Assembly (NCBI GenBank): GCA_963769045.1
Contig: CAVYKK010000013.1
Coordinates: 200,061-264,060, forward strand
Origin: Methanocella_A sp963769045
Lineage (GTDB): Archaea; Halobacteriota; Methanocellia; Methanocellales; Methanocellaceae
Reading direction: 5' to 3'
DNA length: 64,000 bases
Shown: positions 8,446 to 18,431 of the stretch, piece by piece
How the letters are laid out: every line of letters starts with the position of its first letter
How positions within the stretch are numbered: position 1 is the first letter of the stretch
Program-made: the position numbers and the translations under genes
Notes under the pieces: generated by a model
What the model was told of the DNA's origin: nothing
The model's database searches: none
The model's input: the letters and a program-made list of their open reading frames with translations, nothing else

Positions 8446-9399
8446 ATGAAGCATCGGATTTATGCGGCAGCCGCCTGCGTGCTGTTATTTGTCGTGGCGG
8501 GCACAGCGTCAGCTTCCGGTCCGTCTGCCAACGTATCGATCCCCTCGTCCTTCATGATCTCGGAGTTCGGAAAGGCGATCGACAGTGTCTCCAGCGAGCT
8601 TGCCTCCGGCCCAGGCCCTGTCGCGTTCACCAGAAGCGATAACTCGCTGTACGTCACTGTGCCGGCTGCGGCCCGCAACGGCACAAGGCTGGTATCGCTG
8701 GAGGATAGTGAGAGCGGCATTGTCTTCCGAAATAACACGTTGCTGCTGCCCGTCTACGCCGGAGGGGAGAAAGCCGGCAGCCTGGTCGCCACCACGGAGA
8801 ACCTGACGGCTGACAGCTATGGCTTCTCCGGGCAGGTCACCGGCCTGGAGCTCCGCCTGGCCGGGATTACCTCGAAACACGATAGTACGAACTTTACGGC
8901 AGGCGCCGTTATCCTGCTGCGGGACCTGCCTGACGGAGCGGAGTACGGCATATCATTCACGGATAGTGACACGGCCGTTAAGGCGATAACCGCGGACCTG
9001 GAAATACGAGGCCAGGCTGTTGCGGACATGTCCCCGCCGTTCGACCTGGGGGGCGTCAACCAGGCAGGCAACGATGCCATTGGCTACGTCATCGTCACCA
9101 TACAGGCAGACAGAGAATGGCCCGGGCCCTATGACGCCGAAAACATCACGTTATACCGGTATAGTGACGGCCAGCTTTCCAGGCTCCAGCCCCGGCTCCT
9201 GAAAACGGAAAATGGCACCGTCTATCAGGCTGTCGTACCCGGCGCGGGACAGTTTGCTCTCGTAGCGGCTACGCAGCCGGACCGTACCATCACGGATGCT
9301 TCGGCCACAGACGCAGGTATGCTGGCGGTCCTCGGCAGCTTCCTGGCAATCCTCCTGATCGCCCTCGCCGTCATGGTACGGCGCGTGACAAAGCGATGA
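8446..9399 (+). CDS. Secreted, membrane-anchored surface protein with PGF-pre-PGF-like C-terminal region
   Basis: This is a 317-residue protein with an N-terminal signal peptide (about 1-24, ending TASA), a beta-rich extracellular part with several N-x-S/T sequons, and a C-terminal membrane helix (about 287-310) followed by VRRVTKR. The stretch before the helix (ITLYRYSDGQLSRL to VPGAGQFALVA) resembles the PGF-pre-PGF domain that sits near the anchor of many methanogen surface proteins. It would be exposed outside the cell and held by the C-terminal helix. Its ligand or role is not known. A monocistronic unit is likely, since the next gene is 41 bases downstream and unrelated. Confidence 0.7.
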   Translation: MKHRIYAAAACVLLFVVAGTASASGPSANVSIPSSFMISEFGKAIDSVSSELASGPGPVAFTRSDNSLYVTVPAAARNGTRLVSLEDSESGIVFRNNTLLLPVYAGGEKAGSLVATTENLTADSYGFSGQVTGLELRLAGITSKHDSTNFTAGAVILLRDLPDGAEYGISFTDSDTAVKAITADLEIRGQAVADMSPPFDLGGVNQAGNDAIGYVIVTIQADREWPGPYDAENITLYRYSDGQLSRLQPRLLKTENGTVYQAVVPGAGQFALVAATQPDRTITDASATDAGMLAVLGSFLAILLIALAVMVRRVTKR

Positions 9400-9440
9400 G
9401 TATTTGACGGCCGACGCAGACACTATTCCGGAGCTTTCGT

Positions 9441-10118
9441 ATGAAGTATAACATCCTTTACAGGCCGGTCTACTCGCTGCTGGAGGTCGAGATGCAGCAG
9501 GGCGAGTCTATTTGCGCCGAGGCCGGCGCCATGGTCACCATGTCGCCGTCGATCGACATCCAGACGAGCGCCAGGGGCGGAATCCTGTCCTCGCTGAAGC
9601 GGAGCGTGCTGGGCGGCGAGTCGTTCTTCCAGAACACCTATACGTGCCGGCAGGGCACGGGCATCGTCACCTTCGGCCCCTCGTACATGGGCGATGTCGA
9701 GCAGATACCGATGGTCGGCGAGTGGTTCGTACAGAGCGGTGCGTACCTCGCCTCGTCCCCGCAGCTTGGCATCGACACCAAATTCCAGGGCCTGAAAGGC
9801 CTGTTCTCAGGCGAGAGCCTGTTCTTCCTCCGCGTGTTCGGCCAGGGCGACCTGTTCATCTCATCCTTCGGCGCCGTCCACGCCATCGACCTGAAACAGG
9901 GCGAGGACGTCCGGGTGGACACGGGCAATCTGGTGGCGTTCCAGCAGGGCATCAGCTATACGGTGGAAAAGGTGGGCGGCATCAAGTCCACGATGCTCAG
10001 CGGCGAAGGGCTGGTGCTGCGGCTCAGGGGTCCGGGCAGGGTCTACATCCAGACCAGGTCGCCGGGCACCTTCGTGGGATGGCTGTACCCGCTGCTGCCC
10101 AAGCCACAGAGCCAGTAG
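9441..10118 (+). CDS. AIM24 / TIGR00266 family protein
   Basis: The 225-residue protein matches the AIM24 (DUF124) family across its length: the opening YSLLEVEMQQGESICAEAGA, the central SYMGDVEQIPM, and the RLRGPGRVYIQTR segment near the end. These proteins fold as beta-rich trimers. Their molecular role in prokaryotes is unknown, and the mitochondrial relative affects cristae organisation. No signal peptide or membrane helix is present, so it is cytosolic or peripheral. It may be cotranscribed with the preceding gene (41-base gap). Confidence 0.85.
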   Translation: MKYNILYRPVYSLLEVEMQQGESICAEAGAMVTMSPSIDIQTSARGGILSSLKRSVLGGESFFQNTYTCRQGTGIVTFGPSYMGDVEQIPMVGEWFVQSGAYLASSPQLGIDTKFQGLKGLFSGESLFFLRVFGQGDLFISSFGAVHAIDLKQGEDVRVDTGNLVAFQQGISYTVEKVGGIKSTMLSGEGLVLRLRGPGRVYIQTRSPGTFVGWLYPLLPKPQSQ

Positions 10119-10125
10119 GCATTGG

Positions 10126-10165
10126 ACACGGAGGGCACTAAGGCCACAAAGGCCACAGAGGGCAC
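10126..10165. repeat. One-armed 9-bp-period tandem tract
   Basis: Directly after the AIM24 gene, units of the type GGCCACAAA/GGCCACAGA are repeated about four times with a 9-base period. This matches one arm of the long hairpin elements found elsewhere in the window, but no complementary arm is present nearby. Confidence 0.6.
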
Positions 10166-10189
10166 GTATCGGCAATTAAGGGACAGATA

Positions 10190-11167
10190 TTATTGCGCCA
10201 GAGAGCGCCGCAGCATATCGCTGGCCATGTCTATGGCGCTCTTAACCACCGGCGTATTTGCCAGCGGGTTCAGCATCATGCAGTCGTGGATGATCCCCAG
10301 AAGTCGTATGCCGGTCGTGGGCACGCCTGCTTCCATGAGCTTGTGGGCATATGCTTCGCCCTCGTCCCTGAGCACGTCGTATTCGTTGACGATCACCAGC
10401 GCCGGCGGCAGGCCTTTCAGCTGATCGGCTGATGCTCGCGATGGTGACGCCATCGGCTGATTACGCTCCTTTTTATCCGGCAGGTAATTGTCCCAGAACC
10501 ACCTCATCCCGTCGCGGGCCAGCCAGTAGCCGCTGTCGAACTGCCGGTACGAGCCTGTCTCGAAGTTCGCGTCGGTAACCGGGTAGAAGAGCGCCTGGAA
10601 CCTGATATCAGGCCCATTTCTCTGCTTTGCCATCATGGCCATGACCGCCGTCATGTTACCCCCGACACTGTCCCCGGCCACTGCGAGCCGGGAGCTGTCA
10701 AGGTTATGCTGCCTGCCGCTTTCCGCAATGTATTCCATCGCCCTGTAGTCCTGTTCCAGTATAACGGGATATTTCGCTTCGGGAGAGGGAGTGTAATCGA
10801 CAAACACCATGGCAGAACCTGACTTGTTCGCGAGCTCCCTTACCAGCCGCTCATGCGTATCGAAACCGCCCAGCACCCATCCCCCGCCGTGGTAGAACAT
10901 GGTGACCGGGAGCGCCCCTGTGCTGCCCTGAGGCCGGACAATGTGTAAGTGGACTTTCCCTGTCGGCCCGCCGGGTATATCCATCTCCTCAATATCCGCA
11001 GGCATCATAGGCACTGCAGCCGAAGCCTGCAGGTCAGATAATACTTTACGTGCATGCTCCGGCGACATTTTGAAGACCGGAGGGCCCTGTAGTGCATTGA
11101 TCTTCTCGAGAAATGCTCTCGCAGTCGGATCGATACCGCTTAATGTCCCTGTTGTTACTGTGCTCAC
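10190..11167 (-). CDS. HSL-family alpha/beta hydrolase (esterase/lipase)
   Basis: This 325-residue protein starts at GTG 11167. It has the hormone-sensitive-lipase oxyanion motif HGGGW (93-97), the nucleophile elbow GDSVGG with Ser167, the acid Asp264 in EYDVLRDEG and the base His294 in IIHD. All catalytic residues are in place. Enzymes of this group hydrolyse short- to medium-chain carboxyl esters. No signal peptide is seen, so it is cytosolic. It stands alone between unrelated genes. Such esterases are common in archaea, and the natural substrate cannot be inferred. Confidence 0.9.
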   Translation of the reverse strand: MSTVTTGTLSGIDPTARAFLEKINALQGPPVFKMSPEHARKVLSDLQASAAVPMMPADIEEMDIPGGPTGKVHLHIVRPQGSTGALPVTMFYHGGGWVLGGFDTHERLVRELANKSGSAMVFVDYTPSPEAKYPVILEQDYRAMEYIAESGRQHNLDSSRLAVAGDSVGGNMTAVMAMMAKQRNGPDIRFQALFYPVTDANFETGSYRQFDSGYWLARDGMRWFWDNYLPDKKERNQPMASPSRASADQLKGLPPALVIVNEYDVLRDEGEAYAHKLMEAGVPTTGIRLLGIIHDCMMLNPLANTPVVKSAIDMASDMLRRSLAQ

Positions 11168-11491
11168 AAGTGATCCCCCATACCAGACAGATATGGAGAA
11201 ACGTCAGACAGCGTGGTGATATATCTTATTTGTTTTATCACCGAGCATCGAGTATGCACATGATCCCTGGTACCCAAAGACTGAAATTAAGCAAAAATGA
11301 TTTATTTTTTCGGGCAGCGGTTCGCGCGCGCAATTACTAATGGTATCTGCAAAATAATTTTTTAGCATCCGGGCCCCTGGCGACATTGGCGGGCATGACA
11401 TGGGGCGAATAGCTTGAGAAACGGCTTGTAAGGTGCCCAAAATGTTAATACCCGGTGATTTTGCGGCCTCCGTGCCCCTGGTTTCCGATGC
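11168..11491. other. Intergenic region, no gene recognised
   Basis: About 320 bases between two leftward genes. It contains an AT-rich stretch that could hold the esterase promoter and an alternating CG tract (CGCGCGCGC, 11323-11331) of the kind that recurs between gene blocks in this window. No open frame here has convincing coding character. Confidence 0.5.
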
Positions 11492-12370
11492 TTATTTCTT
11501 CAGCGGCTTGAGCGGGGTTGCATACTTCTGCATGCTCGTCCAGGGGTCGCCTTTCTCCGATACCCGTTTGAGTACGTTACGGATGTTGTAGGTCTGCGAA
11601 TTAATATCGTCGAGTTCGTCCCATTCCACTGGGGTCGCGACTGGAGCTCCCGGCTTCGCGCGCACTGTGTATGGCGCTACGCTGGTCTGGCCGAAGGCGT
11701 TCCGCGTGTAGTCGATGAACAGCCTCTGGCCGCGATTTTCTTTGCGAAGCTCAGTGGTGAAGCTGTCGGGGATCGACCAGGCCAGCCGGTCCGCGAGGCT
11801 CTTCGCCCATTCCCGGACTGTGTCGAAATCCGCGGACCGGTCCAGTGGCGTTATCACGTGGACTCCCCGGGAGCCGGTGGTCATGACGAAAGCGGGCATG
11901 TCCATGTCCTTGAGCTTGGCCTTTATGGTCCTCGCCGCGAACCGCACCAGGCTGAAATCGTCGTCCGGCGGGTCCAGGTCGAAGATCATCTGGTCGGGGT
12001 AGTCCAGCCGGTCGGCCCGGCTGAACCATACGTGCTGGGTGATGCAGCCCTGGTTGGCGATCCAGGCCAGTGTGGCAGCGTCATTGCAGAGTATCTGCCG
12101 CTGCCTGCGGCCGTCCCGCAGCTCGAATGTGACGGTCTTCACCCAGTCCGGCAGGTAATAGGGGGCTTCCTTCTGGAAAAAACCGGCCTTAGCTATGCCG
12201 TCCGGGAATCGCTGCATGGTGAGCGGCCGGTCCCTGACGAGGGGGACCATCACGTCGGCTATGCCCAGGAAATAGCCGGCCAGTTCCCCCTTCGTGATAC
12301 CGTCGTCCGGGAACAATACTTTGTCCGGGTGAGTGATCTTTACTTCTCCCGCTTTCACATCCGTCTGCAT
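11492..12370 (-). CDS. Stand-alone LigD-type DNA repair polymerase/primase (archaeo-eukaryotic primase fold)
   Basis: The protein corresponds to the polymerase domain of bacterial LigD, which fills gaps and adds nucleotides during non-homologous end joining. The metal-binding DLD (in MIFDLDPPDDD) and the GSRGVHV motif are present, as are KVLFPDDGITKGELAGYF at the start and NIRNVLKRV near the end. It is encoded without ligase or nuclease domains, as known from Methanocella. ATG 12370 is chosen because GGGAG lies 8 bases before it and a TATA box lies about 35 bases upstream; ATG 12385 or 12418 would lengthen it. Ku and ligase genes would be expected elsewhere in the genome. Confidence 0.9.
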   Translation of the reverse strand: MQTDVKAGEVKITHPDKVLFPDDGITKGELAGYFLGIADVMVPLVRDRPLTMQRFPDGIAKAGFFQKEAPYYLPDWVKTVTFELRDGRRQRQILCNDAATLAWIANQGCITQHVWFSRADRLDYPDQMIFDLDPPDDDFSLVRFAARTIKAKLKDMDMPAFVMTTGSRGVHVITPLDRSADFDTVREWAKSLADRLAWSIPDSFTTELRKENRGQRLFIDYTRNAFGQTSVAPYTVRAKPGAPVATPVEWDELDDINSQTYNIRNVLKRVSEKGDPWTSMQKYATPLKPLKK

Positions 12371-12401
12371 CTCATTATCTCCCATGGAATGATTGTGTCT
12401 T

Positions 12402-12443
12402 GAAAATATAAATTGCACTAAGGAGACGACAATGTTTATATTG
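12402..12443. promoter_or_regulatory. Divergent promoter pair
   Basis: A minus-strand TATA box (TTTATATTTT, about 12403-12412) serves the LigD-type polymerase gene. A plus-strand TTTATATTG at 12435-12443 lies about 30 bases before the ATG at 12470, which suggests a nearly leaderless transcript for the rightward gene. Confidence 0.6.
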
Positions 12444-12469
12444 ATTTAAATGTACCTTAGCAAACGCTA

Positions 12470-13555
12470 ATGGCTTCGCTTAGTGACAGACCCCCAAAAA
12501 ACAATAAAACGATTTACATAGGCGTAATCATCGCAGTCATTCTAGTTGTTATTATCATTGCTGCCGTCGCAGGCTATCTCTACATGGACGGCCAGGACAA
12601 GCAGGCCAGAGAGCATCAGCGCGATAGTCTAAGGCAGGCATACACCGATCAGCTTAACGCTACGAATGATGTGTATGCGTCGATCTCCGGGTACCAGGCG
12701 GCACCCAACAAGAACTATGTAGACGACTTCAGGACGTGGATCGACGGATACCTGCAGCGGGCGGACAACTATACGCTGGCCGCAGGCCGGCTCGCGGCCG
12801 CCGGGGCAGAGTATAAAGCCGTGCTCAGCAGCGATGATACTGAATATGCCAACGTGACGAAGGACTGCAACCAGGTTAACAATACTGTCAGGTCACTGAA
12901 CAGCAGCATCAGCGGCTTTGAGTCAGAATACCTGGAGAAGGTCGCGATGAAAGAGAATGCCACCCGGAGCTATAACCAGGCACTGGCACGCTCGGACTCG
13001 CTATACACGGCCGCCTGGAACCTGATGCTGAAAGACAGCACCTACGATTCGTTGTTCGGAGGGTATCACGCATTCCTGATCGCGTGCCAGTCGAACAATA
13101 CCTATTACAACGGCAGCATCAGTTTCGTTAAGAGTGCCGGGGACGCATATCGTGCGTACCTGAAGGATAGCAGTTACTTCGCAATCGATACGACGATCAG
13201 TGGCATGCAGGATAACGTGACGAAGCTGGAGAAGAGATATGCGGAACTCCTGAAGAATATTCCCAACGTCACCGCTAACATAGCAGATTCCCCGCCAACC
13301 ATTGCCACGGGTGATGGTGTCACATTCATTACGACATATAATTTCCAGATAGAGAACCATAACTGGCCTAAGAGGGTCTGGGATATTGTCGCGCACTTCC
13401 AGCTCATCGATAAGGCGACAGGCACGGTCCGTAGCACGGCTGACTTTACTGTGCCACCCATGACGATGTACATAACTACATATCACTCTGTAGACCTGGC
13501 ATGCGACATGAATAAGCTGTACACTATCAACTATACCATGTCATATGAATATTAG
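12470..13555 (+). CDS. Membrane-anchored extracellular coiled-coil protein, unknown function
   Basis: The 361-residue protein has a short cytoplasmic N terminus, one membrane helix (about 14-38, rich in Ile/Val) and a long outer part. The middle (about 45-260) is helical and rich in Ala, Ser, Tyr and Asn with about ten N-x-S/T sequons, as in secreted coiled coils. The last 80 residues look beta-rich (FITTYNFQIENHNW, TVPPMTMYITTY), possibly a small extracellular sandwich. I do not recognise a family. It has its own promoter and no partner gene. Confidence 0.75.
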   Translation: MASLSDRPPKNNKTIYIGVIIAVILVVIIIAAVAGYLYMDGQDKQAREHQRDSLRQAYTDQLNATNDVYASISGYQAAPNKNYVDDFRTWIDGYLQRADNYTLAAGRLAAAGAEYKAVLSSDDTEYANVTKDCNQVNNTVRSLNSSISGFESEYLEKVAMKENATRSYNQALARSDSLYTAAWNLMLKDSTYDSLFGGYHAFLIACQSNNTYYNGSISFVKSAGDAYRAYLKDSSYFAIDTTISGMQDNVTKLEKRYAELLKNIPNVTANIADSPPTIATGDGVTFITTYNFQIENHNWPKRVWDIVAHFQLIDKATGTVRSTADFTVPPMTMYITTYHSVDLACDMNKLYTINYTMSYEY

Positions 13556-13656
13556 TCAGGGAACATAACGGGCACAGGTATTGCCCACGACCTTTTTGAA
13601 AGTATAGCTATTCTTCGTATATAGTGTCGATATAAGGGGAGCCGCAGGATGTTCGA

Positions 13657-13710
13657 TGCCCTGGTCAGGCATAAGAAGATGAAAAAAGCGGGCGTTCGCG
13701 CGCGCACGCG
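13657..13710. repeat. 19-bp dispersed repeat plus CG-alternating tract
   Basis: The sequence at 13658-13676 (GCCCTGGTCAGGCATAAGA) occurs again exactly at 58684-58702, and in both places ATGAAAAA and CGGGC follow. Here it runs into a CG-alternating tract (GCGTTCGCGCGCGCACGCG, 13691-13709). The surrounding gap 13556-13777 has no gene. Confidence 0.6.
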
Positions 13711-13777
13711 TGACAGGGACGAAGATCCCGGTCATATATGCATGCTTTGCCACGTAGCCCGGCGATAGGCCGTGTGC

Positions 13778-14613
<836 letters not shown>

Positions 14614-14617
<4 letters not shown>

Positions 14618-15897
14618 AACAGCCTCCCCGGGACGATCTGGTTCTGCAGCAGGTCGTCGTATGTCTCGCGCTTCCTTATCAGCTCGGCCTGCCCGTCGTG
14701 TACCAGCACCTCGGCGCTCCGCGGCCGGCCCACGTACTGGGAGCTCATGCAGAAGCCATAGGCGCCTGCGTCCATCAGCGCGACAATATCGCCTTTGCGC
14801 ACGGCGGGCAATTTCCGGTCGGTCGCCAGGATGTCGCCGGACTCGCAGACCGGGCCCACGATCGTGTACGTGTCGGCCGGTGCCGCGTCGGCTTTGTTGG
14901 CGATGACGGCCTCATGGTACGAGTCGTACATCGCCGGCCGTATCAGCGTGTTGAAGCCCGCGTCCGTGGCTACGAAGTTGGAACTCGATTTCTTGACCGT
15001 GTTCACGTGCATCAGCAGGACTGTCGAGTCGGCGACGATGTAGCGGCCGGGCTCGAGGTGCAGCTCCGGGTGAATCCCCAGCTTCTTGCACCGCTCCCGG
15101 AAGATCGGCAGGATGGCGTTCGCCCATGCCTCGGGCGGGGTAGGCTTGACATCCTTCTGGTAAGGCACGCCGTAGCCGCCGCCTATATCAACCCATTCCA
15201 GGTCAATGAAGCCGCTGATCTGCTCGACGAGGTCCATCATCTTCCGGGTCGTCTCCTCGTAGGGAGCGGTGTCAAGGATCATGGAGCCGATGTGGCAGTG
15301 GATGCCCGCTGGCTTCACGCCGGGCAGGTCCTTCGCCTCGCGGTAGATGCTTACGATCTGGTCCCGGGGGATGCCGAACTTGGATTTCCCCAGGCCGGTG
15401 GCGAGCTTCGGGTGCGCCTTCGCGTCGACGTCCGGGTTGACACGGAACGCGATCTTGATCTCCTTGCCCGCCGCGCTGGCGATCTTCGACAATGCTATGA
15501 GCTCGTCGTGGCTGTCCACGGAGACCATAGTGCCTGCGTCAACGGCATACTGGAGCTCGGTGTCGGTCTTGGAGTTGCCGGTGAACAGTATCTTGTTCGC
15601 CGGAATGCCGGCCAGCCGGGCCAGGTATATCTCGCCGTCGGAGAATGCGTCGGCGCCGGCGCCTTCCTGTGCCAGTATCTTCTGGACCACGATGTTGTTG
15701 TTCGACTTGGCGGCGAAGAAAATGTGTGCCTCGGGGAACGCTGCCGCGAACCTGCGGTAGTTCGCCCGTATCCGGTCCTCATTCGTCACGTACAATGGCG
15801 TTCCATACTCGGCGGCGAGCTCGACGGTGTCGACGCCGCCGATGTGCAGGTGGCCGTGCCTGACGTCGATGTGTCCGGGGATTTCGAAGGGCATCAT
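14614..15897 (-). CDS. lysA: Diaminopimelate decarboxylase
   Basis: This 427-residue PLP enzyme converts meso-diaminopimelate to L-lysine. Lys64 in FFAAKSNNN is the PLP-binding lysine. The glycine-rich phosphate site lies at DIGGGYGVP, and CESGDILATD carries the substrate cysteine. The start ATGATG at 15897 overlaps the TAG/TGA region of dapL by 4 bases, and the end overlaps dapF by 4 bases, so the three proteins are made in a coupled way. No anomalies. Confidence 0.97.
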
Positions 15898-17051
15898 AGC
15901 TGTTTCATCCTCTCTACGGCGATCTGTATGCGTTCGATAGGGCTGGTCAGCGAGAAGCGGATGTAGCCTTCGCCGTACTTGCCGAAGCCGACACCCGGTG
16001 TTCCCACGATGCCTGCCGTATCTAACAGGTATTTCGCGTACTCGATGGACGTGTACTTAGCCGGTATGGGCGCCCATACGTAGAACGTGGCTTTCGGCGG
16101 CGTCACTTTCAGGCCCATGGCCTTCAGCCCGGCGCATAATGCATCTCTCCGGGCCTGGTACATTTTGTTCAGCCCCGGCAGGAAGTCCTTCGAGCGGTTC
16201 AGCGCCTCGATGCCCGCGAGCTGCACGGCCAGGAAGGCGCCGGAGTCGACGTTCATCTTCACCTTGCCCAGGCCGGCGACGATGTCCCGGTTGCCGGCAA
16301 TGAAGCCGATGCGCCAGCCGGTCATGTTGGACGTCTTGCTTAGCGAGTGGAACTCGACGCAGCAGTCCATGGCGCCGGGTATCTCCAGGACGCTGGGGGC
16401 CTTGTAGCCGTCGTAGGCGATCTCGGAGTAGGCGTTGTCGGATACGACCACGAGGCCGTTGTCTTTGCCGAAGTCGACCGCCTCGCGCAGGTACTTCTTA
16501 TCGGCGATCGCGGCGGTCGGGTTGTTGGGATAGTTGATGAAAAGCATCTTCGCCTTTTTCACGATGTCCTTCGGTACGGCCGAAAGGTCGGGCCTGAACC
16601 CGTTCTCCGCCCGCAGCGGCATGTCGTACGGGATGCCGTCGGCCAGCGTGGTGCCGATGCCGTAGACCGGGTAGGCGGGGTTCGGGCACAGCGTGTAGTC
16701 GCCGGGGTTGACGAACGCCAGCGGGATGTGGGCGATGCCTTCTTTGGAGCCGATGAGTGTTATGACCTCGGTGGCCGGGTCCAGCTTCACGCCGAAGCGT
16801 TCGGCAAACCAGTTGTGCGAGGCGTCCCGGAAGACGTTGGAGCCGGAGTAGGACGGGTACTGGTGCGTCTCCGGCTTATGGACTGCCTTGCACAGCGACT
16901 CTACGACGTAGTCGGGGGTAGGCGTGTCCGGGTCGCCGACGCCCAGGTCTATGACGTCGACTCCCTCTTTGATCTTCTGCTGCTTGGCCCGGTCTACCTC
17001 GGCGAAGAGGTAGGGCGGCAGCGACGTTATCCTGCTTGCATACGTAACCAT
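15894..17051 (-). CDS. dapL: LL-diaminopimelate aminotransferase
   Basis: This 385-residue fold-type I PLP aminotransferase converts tetrahydrodipicolinate directly to LL-diaminopimelate, bypassing the acylated intermediates. It shows DLGVGDPDTPTP near the start, the NYPNNPTA motif at about 173-180, Asp205 in SDNAYSE, the PLP lysine Lys239 in SLSKTSN and the phosphate arginine in GWRIGF. It is the first gene of the lysine operon. A TATA box lies at 17108-17120. Other subgroup I aminotransferases look similar, but the operon with lysA and dapF makes the assignment firm. Confidence 0.93.
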   Translation of the reverse strand: MVTYASRITSLPPYLFAEVDRAKQQKIKEGVDVIDLGVGDPDTPTPDYVVESLCKAVHKPETHQYPSYSGSNVFRDASHNWFAERFGVKLDPATEVITLIGSKEGIAHIPLAFVNPGDYTLCPNPAYPVYGIGTTLADGIPYDMPLRAENGFRPDLSAVPKDIVKKAKMLFINYPNNPTAAIADKKYLREAVDFGKDNGLVVVSDNAYSEIAYDGYKAPSVLEIPGAMDCCVEFHSLSKTSNMTGWRIGFIAGNRDIVAGLGKVKMNVDSGAFLAVQLAGIEALNRSKDFLPGLNKMYQARRDALCAGLKAMGLKVTPPKATFYVWAPIPAKYTSIEYAKYLLDTAGIVGTPGVGFGKYGEGYIRFSLTSPIERIQIAVERMKQL

Positions 17052-17106
17052 CGGAAAATGACGCTCCTGTGAACATTGGACTGAGTCCGGTCTATTATAA
17101 CGACAA

Positions 17107-17120
17107 AGGTATAAATAAAG
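17107..17120 (-). promoter_or_regulatory. TATA box of the dapL-lysA-dapF operon
   Basis: On the minus strand CTTTATTTATACC sits about 60 bases before the dapL ATG. It is the only such box in the gap and fits an archaeal promoter with a leader of about 35-40 bases. Confidence 0.6.
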
Positions 17121-17201
17121 ATGTCCGTCCCGGCGGTTTTACGCGGAGGCAGAGGTCGCCGGACCATACGGGGACGGGGCAGTGAAAACAGTCTGCGACT
17201 A

Positions 17202-18227
17202 CTATCTCCCTGTTGAATTAAATTTTGCGAGAGTCAACGTCGTGTTATCTGTGCCGTTGGCAAACGCCGGCGTCACGGTAGCATGCGCCGTGGCGTTCTT
17301 CAACAGCAGGTAGCACTGGCGGTAGGGCGTCTGGTTGTCGTCGGCATTGTACAGGGAAAACGTGACCCGGGCATCGTCCCACGGCCTGGTCGGCCTCAGG
17401 AATATAGTCCTCTTTACGGCCTGGTTATCCCGGACCGGTATCCGTTCCCGGTAAAAGTCGAAGGGCGCCTTTCCGTCGTCGAAATTCACGACCAGATCGT
17501 AGACCCGGTCGCCTCCCTCGTAGTTCGATATCCCGGCGACGACCGAGTAATTCTGTCCCGGCCAGAGCACCGTCGGGTAGATGCCCATGCTCCCGTTGTT
17601 ATCGCACAGGAAGAGCTCTGTGTACCTGTCCGCCGGACGGTTCCCCATCACGGAATAAGCTACCATTGCGGCCACTGATACGATTGACAGCAGTAGCACG
17701 ACTAAGATAAAGACATCAAGGGAGCTCTTTGATGACGGCAGCAGGAGCTTTCTGGCGTCACCGTATAGCCAGTCAAGACTGAAAGACAGGCGCCGGTCTG
17801 CCGGGAGCGCAAGCCTTCGCAGAAATGCGACGATCGTGAAAAAACCGGTCATCAGTGTAATGACCACAATGACGGGGTCAAGGCGTATGCCCCATATGGT
17901 ATAGTTCAGCACCAGACAGGCCATCGGTACCAGGATGACGCTGAACGTGACCGCCAGCAGCAGACGCTCCATGTTGCCAAGGCTATCCTTTCCGGGATAG
18001 ACGGCAGCAATGAGCATGTAGCCGGGAACAAAGAGCACCACCGCCAGTGCGAGTACAAAGCGGATGACGCCGTCGTTAATGTGTGGCAAGTATACGAAAA
18101 GGAGCATGACCAGTAGTACACCAGACAGCAGTATCAGGTCGGTAAAGTTGCCGGTAGCCGGCTTTTGCGAGACGCTGCCCGCGGGTGAACGGTTCTTGAA
18201 AGCGGAATCGCTGTCTTTATACACCAT
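17202..18227 (-). CDS. DUF1616 family membrane protein
   Basis: The 341-residue protein has four to five membrane helices in the first 150 residues (including a GYMLIAAVYP loop typical of DUF1616), another helix at about 170-193, then an extracellular beta-rich domain with several N-x-S/T sequons. The family occurs in archaeal surface-polysaccharide loci, but its role is not known. It follows the beta-helix gene at 18.4-20.9 kb on the same strand. The same pairing (beta-helix gene then DUF1616 gene) recurs at 34.4-36.9 kb, which suggests a functional link. Confidence 0.8.
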   Translation of the reverse strand: MVYKDSDSAFKNRSPAGSVSQKPATGNFTDLILLSGVLLVMLLFVYLPHINDGVIRFVLALAVVLFVPGYMLIAAVYPGKDSLGNMERLLLAVTFSVILVPMACLVLNYTIWGIRLDPVIVVITLMTGFFTIVAFLRRLALPADRRLSFSLDWLYGDARKLLLPSSKSSLDVFILVVLLLSIVSVAAMVAYSVMGNRPADRYTELFLCDNNGSMGIYPTVLWPGQNYSVVAGISNYEGGDRVYDLVVNFDDGKAPFDFYRERIPVRDNQAVKRTIFLRPTRPWDDARVTFSLYNADDNQTPYRQCYLLLKNATAHATVTPAFANGTDNTTLTLAKFNSTGR

Positions 18228-18431
18228 ATAAATTCCTCAGTGGCATTTAATATACAAATGCAAATATAAATAACGTTAACGTATGAAAATATTACTTTTC
18301 AACGGCTTTGTTACCTCGATAAGCGGCGAGGTATCGGTCTTTTATCGCTACAGGCCTTTGCATACGAAAGCCCGTGCGCAGGCAGATTATGCCTGGCAGG
18401 GCATCGATCGGTCCCTTGAAGAGACCGGTGC